From Candidatus Ferrigenium altingense (lineage in GTDB: Bacteria; Pseudomonadota; Gammaproteobacteria; Burkholderiales; Gallionellaceae), in assembly GCA_020621985.1 (NCBI GenBank), contig JAHRYS010000006.1:31440-95439 (forward strand): a DNA stretch of 64,000 bases, given 5' to 3'. A model generated the notes under the pieces. The model had not been told where the DNA came from and made no database searches. It was given only the letters and a program-made list of their open reading frames with translations. The position numbers were made by a program, and so were the translations under genes. Of this stretch, positions 16,965-26,247 are shown one piece after another; within the stretch, counting starts at the first letter, position 1, and the number at the start of each line of letters is the position of its first letter.

Positions 16965-19023
16965 TGAAACGCTTGCGCTGGGCGAGATCGAGGCGCGGCT
17001 TGCCGCGTTCAGGGATGCCGAACAGGCCGCGCATGCGCGTGCGGCAGCGGATCACGCCGCCGCAGAGCTTGCCACCCAGCGCAGGCTCGCCGAGGAGCAG
17101 GCCGGGGCCGATGCCGAGGCTCGCGTCCGCGACGAGCGCCTGGCTTATGAGGCGGCCAGGCAACGTGCCGAAGCGGAGGCGATCGCTCGGGTCGGGGCGG
17201 AACGCAAACTCAAGGCCGAGCAGGAAGCGGCCGCGCTGTTGCTGGCCCGAACCGAAGCCGACAGGAAGATATTGCAGCAGCGAGAGGAAGCCAATTCCTT
17301 GTTGCGCCAGGCCGAGCAGGAGGCGAAAGATCGCCTGGCTGCCGACACCATGGCCAGCCAGGCTGCCGCGCACAAGTTCCAGGCGGAGCAGGATCTGGCT
17401 GTGCTTGCGCAGCAGCGCGCCGAAGCGGAATTGACGGCCGCGCATGAGATGGATCTCAAGTTGCAGGCCGAAACGCGAGAGATCGCTGCGGCAAACGAGC
17501 GCGCCGCCGTGGCGCGGCAGGCGCTTCAGGTAGCCGAGCAAAACATCGAAACCGAGAAGCGTACCCTCGCCGCGATCGAAGCGCGTATGGCTGCCGAGTT
17601 GCGCACCATCGAGGAGTACAACGAGCGCATCGAACTCGAGGTTCGCGCCAGAGAAGCTGTCGAGGCAACGGGAAAACTGAATGAGCAGGCACTGCAAGCC
17701 GCGCGGGAGAAGGAGCAGGCGGCGGCGCGCGTGATGAACATCGCCAAGGTTCGTGCGGATGCGGAAAGCCGGGCACTCGAGGCGACGGAAGAGAAGATCC
17801 GCGCCGAGGCGCTTGCCGCAGTGGCCTTCCGCAAGCAGATCGTCGAAGCGGAACTGGCGCGCGATACCGCGATGGAGCGTGCGGAGGAAATGGCAAAGCT
17901 GCGTGCCGAGGAAGCGCGCAAAGCCACCGAAGCGGAGCAGGAGCGCCTCTGTTGCGAAGCGCTGGCCGTAGCTGCCGCACGCAAGCGCAGCGAAGCTGCC
18001 GAGCGCGCGCGGCTGGAAGCGATACAGCGCGAGCAGATCGAAACCGGATTGCTGGCGCAGCAACAGCGCCATTTCGACCAGGAGCACGAATTGCTGGTTC
18101 AGGCCGAGCAGCGCCAGATTGCTGCGACGGAAGCGGAGCGGATCAGGCAGGCACGTATCGATGCGGAGCGCCTGGCAGTAGAGGCCGAGCAGGACAAGGT
18201 TGCGGCGGAGCAGGCCGCGATGAATCGCGCCAGGGAGATCATCGAAGCGGTCAAGCGGCAGCGTGAAGAGACCATGCTGATGGTTGCGGAGGCCGCCGAA
18301 CAGCGTGCCGCCGAAGAACGGCGGGCGGCTGAGGCAGAGCAGGTGCGATTGCAAGCCGAGCAGGCCGCGCTGCGTGCCGCATCAGAACGGGCCGCCATTG
18401 CGGAGCAAGCCGGACAGCTTGCCCTGCGCCAGCATGAAGGAGAGCAAAAGCTGCTGGTGCAGCAGCAGGCGAAACTGGAGAACGAACAGCGGGTGCTGGC
18501 CGAGATCGAAATGCGCGTAAAGGCTGAAGCGCAAGCCAGCGCGGCTTTGGAAGAACGTGAAAGCGCCGAGCAGCGCGCCCGCGAAGCGGCGCAAACCAGA
18601 GCGATGCTGGCGCAGGAAGCAACGCTGACCGCGCGGCAGCGTGCCGAACTGGAAGAGCAGGAAAGTGTGCAGCTACGCGCGCAAATTGAACAGTCGCGCG
18701 CCGAAACGACCGTGCTTCAAGCGACGGCGCGCTTGCGCAGGAACCGGAAAATGATCCGGCTGGCGAAAGGCGCCGGGCTGGTTTCCGCCGTGGCGGCATT
18801 CGTTGGCCTTTCGCTGTCGGCGCTTTACACACAGGAAACAGTTTCCCCCGTGCCCTCAGCCGAAATCAGCCAAGCCATCCGGCCTATCATGGTGCATGCG
18901 GATGAAAATGTGGTCGCCGCTCGGGCCGAACCGGCAGCCGGGCAAGTTAAACCGGGAACATATCCGGTTATGGGCGATTTGAAGATGACCGACCGGCTCG
19001 GGCAGAAAGAGCCGGCGGAGTAA
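16003..19023 (+). CDS. Long coiled-coil protein with C-terminal membrane anchor (copy 2)
   Basis: This 1006-residue protein has residues 20 to about 910 forming a continuous Ala/Glu/Arg/Gln coiled coil. A basic patch (RRNRKMIRLAKG) precedes one hydrophobic segment (GLVSAVAAFVGLSLSALYT, about 924-943), and a 63-residue Pro/Ala-containing tail follows. By the positive-inside rule, the coil would be cytoplasmic and the tail periplasmic. No ATPase head or enzymatic motif is visible, so it is not an SMC protein. The start is chosen as in copy 1. It resembles filament-forming coiled-coil rich proteins only in composition. The function, perhaps scaffold or cytoskeletal, is inference. Downstream, glnD converges on it. 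Confidence 0.82.
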   Translation: MSKPAAIRLVSNDNEEYIAESQAIQEARARLEAEMQADISAQARARAEAHARAVAQARARAEAELTTLIEANCQDEARLAEIIQAKLEAEKKLARELQEKLACELRLQEENQARSRAEQQAQDELNQRLQQEQFARAAAEGRTKAERDLAALIEQQHRVEHDARLRAEAEIHSVQMDIAEITARAEQVGAECRAAEQAQKNQAEEKLRLESRLRDVAAQRAEAEAEEARLAKNRVDAEQAELEKVSKRVEAEQRATHAAENRARLEQEFAKLAQEKESTNQAIARAIEEKIEKEQQVAALAGSKLMAEQAAAEAADARARAETLALGEIEARLAAFRDAEQAAHARAAADHAAAELATQRRLAEEQAGADAEARVRDERLAYEAARQRAEAEAIARVGAERKLKAEQEAAALLLARTEADRKILQQREEANSLLRQAEQEAKDRLAADTMASQAAAHKFQAEQDLAVLAQQRAEAELTAAHEMDLKLQAETREIAAANERAAVARQALQVAEQNIETEKRTLAAIEARMAAELRTIEEYNERIELEVRAREAVEATGKLNEQALQAAREKEQAAARVMNIAKVRADAESRALEATEEKIRAEALAAVAFRKQIVEAELARDTAMERAEEMAKLRAEEARKATEAEQERLCCEALAVAAARKRSEAAERARLEAIQREQIETGLLAQQQRHFDQEHELLVQAEQRQIAATEAERIRQARIDAERLAVEAEQDKVAAEQAAMNRAREIIEAVKRQREETMLMVAEAAEQRAAEERRAAEAEQVRLQAEQAALRAASERAAIAEQAGQLALRQHEGEQKLLVQQQAKLENEQRVLAEIEMRVKAEAQASAALEERESAEQRAREAAQTRAMLAQEATLTARQRAELEEQESVQLRAQIEQSRAETTVLQATARLRRNRKMIRLAKGAGLVSAVAAFVGLSLSALYTQETVSPVPSAEISQAIRPIMVHADENVVAARAEPAAGQVKPGTYPVMGDLKMTDRLGQKEPAE

Positions 19024-19032
19024 GGAGTTCCC

Positions 19033-21615
19033 TCAGTCTTTCAGCAACGCGCTGCGCAGCGCGTCCGTTTGCTTGGGTTGCGCGAGCGCTGCGCCGCTGA
19101 TCCAGAATATATCCTCGGCGCGGCTGCCCAGCGTATTGATCTTGGCGCGGTGCAGGCGGATGTTGTGCCTGTCCAGGATCAGCGCGATGCGCGCCAGCAG
19201 GCCGGGGCGGTCTCCGGCAACCAGCGACAGCACGTACATGCCCTTGTTGTCCGGTTTGATCTCGGCCTCGGCGTTGATCGGGAAGTGCTTGAGCTGGCGG
19301 CTGACGCGTCCCGGTGCGGCGAGCACGATCGGCTTGGCCTGCGCAATCTGCTGCGCCAACTCGAATTCAATATAAGTCATGATGTCGCGGTAGGCGGTGT
19401 CGCCGCGCGCGGCCTCCATGATCTGAAAACTGTCCAGCGCGTAGCCGTGCCGTGTGGTGTGGATCTTGGCCTCGGCGATGGTGTAGTTCATGCGCGCGAA
19501 AAAATTACAGATGCGCGCGAACAGGCCGCGCTGGTCCGGGCAATACACCATCACCTGCAAGCCTTCGCCGGCGCGGCTCAGGCGCGCCTTCACGACGGGC
19601 GCGGCGGGATTGACCTTGAAGGCCAGCAACCGGGTATGCCAGGCGATTTCCTGAGGGTCGTGATCCAGAAAATAGCTGTCGTCGAGCTGCGCCCATAGCA
19701 ACTGGTAGGCATCGGGCGTCAGCGCATAGAGATTGAGCGCGTCGGCCGCCGCGCGGCGGATTTCCCCGAGCCGGTCGGCAACCTTGCCGTCGCTCAGGTA
19801 GCGGCGCGTCTGCCAGAACAGGTCTTCCATCAGTTTGGCTTTCCAGGCGTTCCAAATTTCCGGGTTGGTGGCGCGCACGTCCGCGACGGTCAAGAGGTAC
19901 AGCGCGACCAGGTAGCGGTCGTTCTTGATCCTGGCGGCGAAATCCGCGATCACCTCGGGGTCGGACAAATCCTGCTTCTGTGCGGTGGCGGAAAGAGTGA
20001 GATGGTGTTCGACCAGCCACACGATCAGGCTGGTGTCGGCATTGTTGATCTGGTGCTGCACACAAAACGCGCGCGCGTCTTTCTTGCCCAGTTGCGAATG
20101 GTCGCCGCCGCGCCCCTTGGCGATGTCATGGAACAGCCCGGCGACATACAGCACTTCGGGCCGGGCGAATTCACCCATCAGTTTGCTGCACAGCGGGATC
20201 TCCTCTGCATATTCCGGCGCGGCGAAACGGCGCAGGTTGCGCACCACCATCAGGATATGCACATCCACCGTGTAGACATGGAACAGGTCATGCTGCATCT
20301 GCCCGACGATGCGCCCGAAGGCGGGGAGATAACGGCCGAGGATGCCGTACTGGTTCATGCGCCGCAGCGCGTGGAGGACGCCATGCGGCTGGCTCAGGAT
20401 TTCCATGAAGCGCGCCCGGTTCAGCGGGTTGCGGCGGAACGACACATCGACCCGGCGCTGCGCGCGCCACAGCGCGCGCAGCGTCCTTGCGCTGAGATCG
20501 GTCAGTTCGCCATGCTGTTCCATCAGCAGAAATAGCTCGAAGATCGCTTCGGGTGTGTGTTCGAATAACTGCTCGTCGCGGATATCCAGCAGCGTGCCGA
20601 CTATCCTGAATCGCTCGTTCAGGATGCGTTGCACCGGCGTTTCGCCGAATAAATAGTCGTGCAAATTTTGCAGCATGATGGTGTTGAACTGGCGCACCGC
20701 CAGTTTGGTGCGGTAATAGCGCTGCATCAGGTGCTCGCTTGCGCGGCGGTTGGCCGAGGCATTGATGCCCAGTTGTCCTGCGAGCAGCGTCTGGAAATCG
20801 AACAGCAGGCGGTCTTCATGCCGCTTCGCGAGGTAATGCAGGCGGGTGCGCAGCGTTGCCAGCAGTGCGCTGTGGCGCGCAATCTGGCGCGCCTCGGCCG
20901 CCGTGAGCAGCCCGATTTGCGCGAGTTCGCTCCAGTGCGTTCCCAGGCCGGCTGCGCGTGCGATCCAGGTGACGGTCTGCAAATCGCGCAGGCCGCCCGG
21001 GCTTTCCTTCAGGTTCGGCTCGAGGTTGTAATCGGCCTCCGCGTAGCGCGCGTGGCGCCGTTGCTGCTCTTGCAGCTTGGCAAGATAAAAGGCGCGCAGG
21101 TCGAGGTGCTGTTGCACGCTATCGCACAGTTCATCGAACAGCGCCTTGTTGCCGCAGAGCAGGCGCGCTTCAAGGAGGTTGGTTTGCACGGTGATGTCGG
21201 CGGATTCGTTTATGCACTGCGCCACGGTGCGGACGCTGTGGCCGACTTCCAGCCCGATATCCCATAACACCCCAATCAGCCGATGCAATTGCTGCTGCAA
21301 GGCTTCATCCGGCGGGTGCCCGGCCAAGAGTTTTTCGGATTCGGCATCCAGCAGGATCAGCAGGTCGATGTCCGATCTGGGGTAGAGCTTGCAGCGCCCG
21401 TAGCCGCCCACCGCCGCCAGCGCGATACGGTCGGGCATCGCGAGTTGCCGCCAGACGTGGCGCAGGTAGCGGTCGACCAGCCGAGTGTGCGCAGCGAGCA
21501 AACGCGCTGCGTTGTTGTGTTTCAGAAAGCTCTGTTCAAGCGCCGTACGATCGCTGCGCAATGATTCGCGCAGCGCGGCTACGTTGTCATAAGGGTGGGG
21601 GAGGAGGGCAGCCAT
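19033..21615 (-). CDS. glnD: Bifunctional PII uridylyltransferase/uridylyl-removing enzyme GlnD
   Basis: GlnD senses glutamine and uridylylates or deuridylylates PII (GlnB/GlnK), setting nitrogen assimilation. The 860 residues contain the nucleotidyltransferase motif GGYGRCKLYPRSDIDLLIL near 70 (most homologues have GGYGRGEL), an HD domain with GLFHDIAKGRGGDHSQLG near 490, and two C-terminal ACT domains from about 690 and 800 with DRPGLLARI-type starts. Its start overlaps the end of map by 29 bp, so map and glnD are co-transcribed, a common order in betaproteobacteria. Confidence 0.95.
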   Translation of the reverse strand: MAALLPHPYDNVAALRESLRSDRTALEQSFLKHNNAARLLAAHTRLVDRYLRHVWRQLAMPDRIALAAVGGYGRCKLYPRSDIDLLILLDAESEKLLAGHPPDEALQQQLHRLIGVLWDIGLEVGHSVRTVAQCINESADITVQTNLLEARLLCGNKALFDELCDSVQQHLDLRAFYLAKLQEQQRRHARYAEADYNLEPNLKESPGGLRDLQTVTWIARAAGLGTHWSELAQIGLLTAAEARQIARHSALLATLRTRLHYLAKRHEDRLLFDFQTLLAGQLGINASANRRASEHLMQRYYRTKLAVRQFNTIMLQNLHDYLFGETPVQRILNERFRIVGTLLDIRDEQLFEHTPEAIFELFLLMEQHGELTDLSARTLRALWRAQRRVDVSFRRNPLNRARFMEILSQPHGVLHALRRMNQYGILGRYLPAFGRIVGQMQHDLFHVYTVDVHILMVVRNLRRFAAPEYAEEIPLCSKLMGEFARPEVLYVAGLFHDIAKGRGGDHSQLGKKDARAFCVQHQINNADTSLIVWLVEHHLTLSATAQKQDLSDPEVIADFAARIKNDRYLVALYLLTVADVRATNPEIWNAWKAKLMEDLFWQTRRYLSDGKVADRLGEIRRAAADALNLYALTPDAYQLLWAQLDDSYFLDHDPQEIAWHTRLLAFKVNPAAPVVKARLSRAGEGLQVMVYCPDQRGLFARICNFFARMNYTIAEAKIHTTRHGYALDSFQIMEAARGDTAYRDIMTYIEFELAQQIAQAKPIVLAAPGRVSRQLKHFPINAEAEIKPDNKGMYVLSLVAGDRPGLLARIALILDRHNIRLHRAKINTLGSRAEDIFWISGAALAQPKQTDALRSALLKD

Positions 21616-22381
21616 CGGAAACGGTCAATACTTCGAAGCCGGTATCGGTGACGAGGATGGTGTGTTCGTATTGCGCCGACAGGCTGTGATCCTTGGTGAC
21701 CACCGTCCAGCCGTCGCCGAGATGCTTGATGGCCGCCTTGCCCGCATTGATCATCGGCTCGATGGTGAAGGTCATGCCCGCTTCCAGTTTTATTCCGGTT
21801 TTCGGGCGGCCGTAATGCAGCACCTGCGGCTCTTCATGGAAACGCTTGCCGATGCCATGCCCGCAGAACTCGCGCACCACGCTGTAGCCGAGCGGTTCGA
21901 CGAAGCTCTGGATGGCATGGCCGATATCGCCCAGATACGCGCCCGGCTTGACCATGCGGATGCCGCGCCATAGCGCCTGATAAGTGGCCTCGCATAAGCG
22001 CCTGGCCTGGATCGACGGTTCGCCGACATAGAACATCCGGCTGCTGTCGCCGTGGTAACCGTCCTTGATGACGGTGATGTCCAGATTGACGATGTCGCCG
22101 CTCTTGAGCGCCTTGTCGCCCGGCACGCCATGGCATATCTGATGGTTGATCGAGGTGCAGATCGACTTGGGGTAGGGCACATGCCCGTGCGGCGCGTAAT
22201 TGAGCGGTGCGGGGATGCCGCGTTGCACATTGACGATGAAGTCGTGGCACAGCTTGTCCAGTTCCCTGGTCGTCACGCCTGCCTTGACGAACGGGGTGAT
22301 GTAGTCGAGCACCTCGCTGGTCAGGCGGCCGGCAACGCGCATTTTCTCGATTTCTTGCGGGGTCTTGATGGATACGGACAT
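21587..22381 (-). CDS. map: Type I methionine aminopeptidase
   Basis: This enzyme removes the initiator Met from nascent proteins. The start at 22381 gives MSVSIKTPQEIEKMRVAGRL (264 residues), the usual length; an in-frame ATG 42 bp upstream would add unneeded residues. The metal ligands are visible: Asp in NLDITVIKDGYHGD, a second Asp in the same segment, His in GHGIGKRFHEEP, Glu in TIEPMI and Glu in QYEHTI. The C-terminus ends in a short proline run (PPPPPL), which lies in the overlap with glnD and is unusual. Confidence 0.95.
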   Translation of the reverse strand: MSVSIKTPQEIEKMRVAGRLTSEVLDYITPFVKAGVTTRELDKLCHDFIVNVQRGIPAPLNYAPHGHVPYPKSICTSINHQICHGVPGDKALKSGDIVNLDITVIKDGYHGDSSRMFYVGEPSIQARRLCEATYQALWRGIRMVKPGAYLGDIGHAIQSFVEPLGYSVVREFCGHGIGKRFHEEPQVLHYGRPKTGIKLEAGMTFTIEPMINAGKAAIKHLGDGWTVVTKDHSLSAQYEHTILVTDTGFEVLTVSDGCPPPPPL

Positions 22382-22556
22382 ATTTTTATGGGATGAAGCT
22401 TTCAGGATGGCCGAGAATATCACGCGGCTCGGATTGCCGACAATCGGGATTGCCTACAATCGTGTTCAGGAACTAAACTTGCACCGCATTTGACTAACCG
22501 CTGCAACAAATTATTGGTAATGCGGCAAACTTGAACAACCTCACAATGGAGACAGC

Positions 22557-22907
22557 ATGAAAAAATCATTAGCAATCGTCTTATTTCTTTCTGCCAGCAT
22601 GAATGCCTATGCCGTGGATGGCGGCGCGGTAGTCGGCGGGGCGGTCGGCGGCGCGGCCGGTGCAGCAGTGGGGTACAACATGGGCGGGCAGAATGGCGCA
22701 ATTCTCGGCGCCGCGATCGGCGGTGCAACCGGCGCGGCAATCGGAAGCAAGCCCAGCGCATCTGCGGCCAAGCCGGCTCCGGTGCAGACGGTAGCTTCCC
22801 GCGAAGCGGAAAGCGATGACGACCGCCAGCGCCACGACAACGGGCTTCATCTTGGACAACAGAAGAAAAAGCACAAGGGAAAGCACGGGGATCATCGCAA
22901 AGATTAA
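22557..22907 (+). CDS. Secreted glycine-zipper protein
   Basis: This 116-residue protein has a signal peptide (KKSLAIVLFLSASMNAYA). The mature part has two glycine-zipper stretches (GGAVVGGAVGGAAGAAVG and GAILGAAIGGATGAAIG), expected to pack as membrane-inserting helices. A Lys/His-rich hydrophilic tail (QQKKKHKGKHGDH) follows. Such proteins are often envelope stress or outer-membrane-associated proteins; the exact role is unknown. A good ribosome binding site (ATGGAGAC) precedes it, and a Rho-independent terminator follows. It is monocistronic and convergent with the RND pump gene. Confidence 0.8.
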   Translation: MKKSLAIVLFLSASMNAYAVDGGAVVGGAVGGAAGAAVGYNMGGQNGAILGAAIGGATGAAIGSKPSASAAKPAPVQTVASREAESDDDRQRHDNGLHLGQQKKKHKGKHGDHRKD

Positions 22908-22932
22908 TCAACCCTGATTTGTCGTTAGCAAG

Positions 22933-22954
22933 AGGCACGGCAACGTGCCTTTTT
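22933..22954. terminator. Rho-independent terminator after the glycine-zipper gene
   Basis: The hairpin AGGCACG-GCAA-CGTGCCT is followed by TTTT. It lies between convergent genes. A stretch of A on the other side is weak, so it mainly serves the plus strand. Confidence 0.8.
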
Positions 22955-22958
22955 GTTG

Positions 22959-25900
22959 CTATAAAGGAGTTGAATTCCTGTTTGTGGAGATAGCTTCTTC
23001 TTGGCTGTCATTCGCCAGTTTGAGTGGCCCGCTGCCGGAAAAACGATCGAGATAGAGGTAGATCACCGGCGTGATGAACAGCGTGATCACCTGCGAGAAC
23101 AACAATCCCCCGACTACGGCGAGCCCCAGCGGTTGGCGCAGTTCCGCGCCCGCGCCCATGCCGATAGCGATAGGCAGTGCGCCCATCAGTGCCGCCGAGG
23201 TGGTCATCATGATCGGGCGGAAACGCAGCAGGCACGCGGTGCGGATTGCTTCAGCCGGTGCCATGCCTTCGTTGCGTTGCGCGTTGAGCGCGAAGTCGAT
23301 CATCATGATCGCGTTTTTCTTGACGATGCCGATCAGCATCAGGATACCGATCATCGCGATGATCGAAAGCTCCATGTTGAACAGCCACAACATGGCCAGC
23401 GCGCCGACTGCAGCCGAGGGCAGGCCGGAAAGGATCGTGATCGGGTGGATATAACTTTCGTACAGCACGCCAAGCAGCGCATAGATCACCAGCAGCGCGG
23501 CGATGATCAGCACTATCTGGCTCGCTTGCGAAGACTGGAACGCCGCCGCGTCGCCGCCGTAGCTGGTGAGGATGCTCACCGGCATATTGAGTTCGCGCTT
23601 GAATTGCTCGATGCGTTTGGATGCATCGCCCAGCGCCGCGCCGGACGCGAGATTGAACGAGATTGTCAGCGCATCGAGTTGCCCGGCGTGATTGATCGAG
23701 ATCGGCCCCACTTCGCGCTCGACGGTCGCGACGCTGGCCAGCGAAACCAGCGTGCCGTTCTTGCTGCGTACATAAATCTTGCCGAAAGCGCTTTCGTCGG
23801 AACGGTCTTCGGCAGAGACCTGCATGATGACCTGATAGCTGTCGCTCGAAGTGTAGATCGTCGAGACCTGGCGCTCGCCGAAAGCGCTGTAGAGCGCGGA
23901 ACGGATATCCGCGATCTGCACGCCCAGCAGGTTGGCCTTGTCGCGGTTGATGTTGAGGCGCGCTTGCAGGCCCTTCAGTTGCGAGTCGCTGGTGACATCG
24001 CGAAAAATGGCATCCTCGCGCATGCGCGACATCAGGCCGTCGGACGCCGCGCGCAGTTCTTCGGCGCGCACGCTGCGCATGATGTACTGGTAGCGGCTCT
24101 TGCTGACGCGGCCGCCGAGCCTGAGGTTCTGGATGGGGTTGATGAAGACATTGACGCCGGGGACGGCGCGTACCTCGCGCCGCAACTCTTCGACCACTAC
24201 GTCGATCGGCGGACGCTCGCTGCGCGGTTTGAGGTTCATGAACAGGCGTCCGCTGTTGCCGGCGCTGGCGTTGACAATGAGCGTATCGACGGCGGGGTTC
24301 GCGCGGATCACGTCGCCGGTGCGCTGCAGCAGTTCGGCCATCGCGGGAAAGGAAATATCCTCGACCGCCTCCACCGTGATCAATGCCAGGCCGACGTCCT
24401 CGTTGGGAAAGAAGCCCTTGGGCAAGACCATGAACAGCGCGATGGTGGCGACCAGGGTGCCGACCGCGACGCCGAGCACGATGCGGCTGTGGCGCAATGA
24501 CCAGTCGAGCGCGCGTTCGTAGGATGACAGCACCCGGGCGAAGCCGCGCTCGAACCATGCGGTCCATTTCAGGCTCCGATCTTCTTGCTGGGCCGTTTCG
24601 TGCTGAACCAGGTAGCGGCTGGCCAGCATCGGAATCAGCGTGAGCGACACCACGGCCGACACCAGCACGGCGATCCCCACCACGGCGGCGAACTCGTGGA
24701 ACAGCAGCCCGATCACGCCGGGCATGAAGAAAATCGGGATGAACACCGCGACCAGCGACAGGGAAATCGAAATGATCGTAAAGCTCATTTCTTTCGATCC
24801 TTGCAGCGCGGCCTGCAGCGGCGGCATGCCCTTCTCGACGTGGCGCACGATGTTCTCGAGCATCACGATGGCGTCATCCACCACCAGCCCGACCGCAAGC
24901 GTGATCGCGAGCAGCGAAATGTTGTCCAGGCTGTAGCCGAAGGCGGCCATCAGTGCCACCGTCCCCAGCAGCGAAATCGGCAGCGACAGCGCCGGAATGA
25001 AGGTGGCGGTAGCCTTGCGCAGGAACAGGAAGATCACCATCACGACCAGCGCAACGGTGATAGCCAGCGTGAGCTGCACGTCGTGGATCGCATTGCGGAT
25101 CGACACCGAGCGGTCGTTGCGCAGCTTGAGCTGGACCGACGACGGCATCTGCGCGATGAGTTTGGGTATCGCCGCCTTGATCGCATCCACCGTCGCGACG
25201 GTGTTGGCGCCCGGTTGGCGCTGCACCGAAAGCGTGATCGCGCGTTCACCGTTGGCCCAGCTTGCCGTCTTGAGCGATTCCACGCTGTCTTCGACCACCG
25301 CAACTTCGGAGAGCCGCACCGGGCTGCCGCCCGGTGAGGTGGCCACAATCAGATTGGCGAAGGCGGCGGCATTGTCGAGCTGCCGGTTGGCCTGGATGAT
25401 GAGCGTCTGGCGCGGCCCGTCGAGCGTGCCGACCGGCGAATTGGCGTTGGCGCTGCGCAGCGCGGCGGCAATGTCATCGACGGTCAGGTTGCGCGTCGCA
25501 AGCGCTTCCGGATTCACGCGCACGCGCACGGCATATTTTTTCTGCCCGTTGATGTTTACCTGCGCCACGCCGGGAAGCGTGGAAAGCGTCGGCGAAATGA
25601 GGTCGCTGGCGAAACTGTTCAAATCCGAGAGCGACATCGAGGGCGAGGTCAGGCTGAGGAAAATGATCGGCGCGTCGGCGGGGTTGACCTTTTGATAGGA
25701 TGGTGGCGTGGTCATTTCCGCCGGCAGCGCGCGTTGCGCGCGCAGCAACGCCGCCTGCACATCGATGGAGGCGCTGTCGATATTGCGATCCTGGTCGAAT
25801 TCCAGCGTGATCGAAGTGCTGCCCAGCGTGCTCGTCGAGCTGATGACGGACAGGCCGGAGATGGTGGAGAACTGGCGCTCGAGCGGCGTGGCCACCGAAG

Positions 25901-26081
25901 ACGCCATGGTTTCCGGACTGGCGCCGGGAAGCGTTGCGCTGACCGAGATGGTGGGCGTATCGTAGCTCGGCAGCGCGGCAATGGGGATGTCGCCATAGGC
26001 AAGGATGCCGGCCACCACGGCGGAGACCGACAGCAGCACCGTCATGACCGGGCGGCGGATACACAGCTCAGAAATATTCAT
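22959..26081 (-). CDS. RND-family inner-membrane efflux transporter (MdtB/MexB type)
   Basis: This 1040-residue proton-driven RND pump of the hydrophobe/amphiphile family resembles MdtB/MdtC most by eye. The N-terminus MNISELCIRRPVMTVLL and PLERQFSTISGL are typical. Two sets of transmembrane helices are visible (around 335-530 and 860-1030), with GLVVDDAIVMLENIVRH in TM4 containing the Asp pair used for proton relay. It probably pairs with the membrane fusion protein upstream (26248-27426) and the TolC-like protein of the same array. A 145-bp repeat separates it from the fusion protein. Substrate cannot be read from sequence. Confidence 0.9.
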   Translation of the reverse strand: MNISELCIRRPVMTVLLSVSAVVAGILAYGDIPIAALPSYDTPTISVSATLPGASPETMASSVATPLERQFSTISGLSVISSTSTLGSTSITLEFDQDRNIDSASIDVQAALLRAQRALPAEMTTPPSYQKVNPADAPIIFLSLTSPSMSLSDLNSFASDLISPTLSTLPGVAQVNINGQKKYAVRVRVNPEALATRNLTVDDIAAALRSANANSPVGTLDGPRQTLIIQANRQLDNAAAFANLIVATSPGGSPVRLSEVAVVEDSVESLKTASWANGERAITLSVQRQPGANTVATVDAIKAAIPKLIAQMPSSVQLKLRNDRSVSIRNAIHDVQLTLAITVALVVMVIFLFLRKATATFIPALSLPISLLGTVALMAAFGYSLDNISLLAITLAVGLVVDDAIVMLENIVRHVEKGMPPLQAALQGSKEMSFTIISISLSLVAVFIPIFFMPGVIGLLFHEFAAVVGIAVLVSAVVSLTLIPMLASRYLVQHETAQQEDRSLKWTAWFERGFARVLSSYERALDWSLRHSRIVLGVAVGTLVATIALFMVLPKGFFPNEDVGLALITVEAVEDISFPAMAELLQRTGDVIRANPAVDTLIVNASAGNSGRLFMNLKPRSERPPIDVVVEELRREVRAVPGVNVFINPIQNLRLGGRVSKSRYQYIMRSVRAEELRAASDGLMSRMREDAIFRDVTSDSQLKGLQARLNINRDKANLLGVQIADIRSALYSAFGERQVSTIYTSSDSYQVIMQVSAEDRSDESAFGKIYVRSKNGTLVSLASVATVEREVGPISINHAGQLDALTISFNLASGAALGDASKRIEQFKRELNMPVSILTSYGGDAAAFQSSQASQIVLIIAALLVIYALLGVLYESYIHPITILSGLPSAAVGALAMLWLFNMELSIIAMIGILMLIGIVKKNAIMMIDFALNAQRNEGMAPAEAIRTACLLRFRPIMMTTSAALMGALPIAIGMGAGAELRQPLGLAVVGGLLFSQVITLFITPVIYLYLDRFSGSGPLKLANDSQEEAISTNRNSTPL

Positions 26082-26091
26082 TCTAAAAATA

Positions 26092-26236
26092 GCAGTTCAG
26101 CCACGGATGAACACAGATGTACACGGATTATCAATGGATTATCTTCCTCGTGTTGAATGGCATACGGGTAAGCAGCAAATTTCACATAATGTTTGGTTTT
26201 GTCCGTGACAATCCGTGTGCATCCGTGGCTAGTTGC
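26092..26236. repeat. 145-bp inverted-repeat element (CAGCCACGGAT family), copy A
   Basis: The element starts GCAGTTCAGCCACGGAT and ends ATCCGTGGCTAGTTGC, forming terminal inverted repeats with additional CCGTG/CACGG pairs inside. An element of the same length and ends lies at 44007-44151. It exactly fills the gap between the RND gene and its fusion-protein gene. Confidence 0.8.
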
Positions 26237-26247
26237 AGTTTTTGGAT

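Noticed and set aside
13844..18354. Very long open frames on the minus strand opposite the coiled-coil genes
   Set aside because: They follow from the biased codon use of Ala/Glu/Arg/Gln-rich genes in high GC. They have Leu/Gly/Arg-rich nonsense composition, no ribosome binding sites, and duplicate because the plus-strand DNA is duplicated.
9111..19023. Prophage or integrative element
   Set aside because: No integrase, transposase, phage structural gene or tRNA-flanked attachment site is visible.
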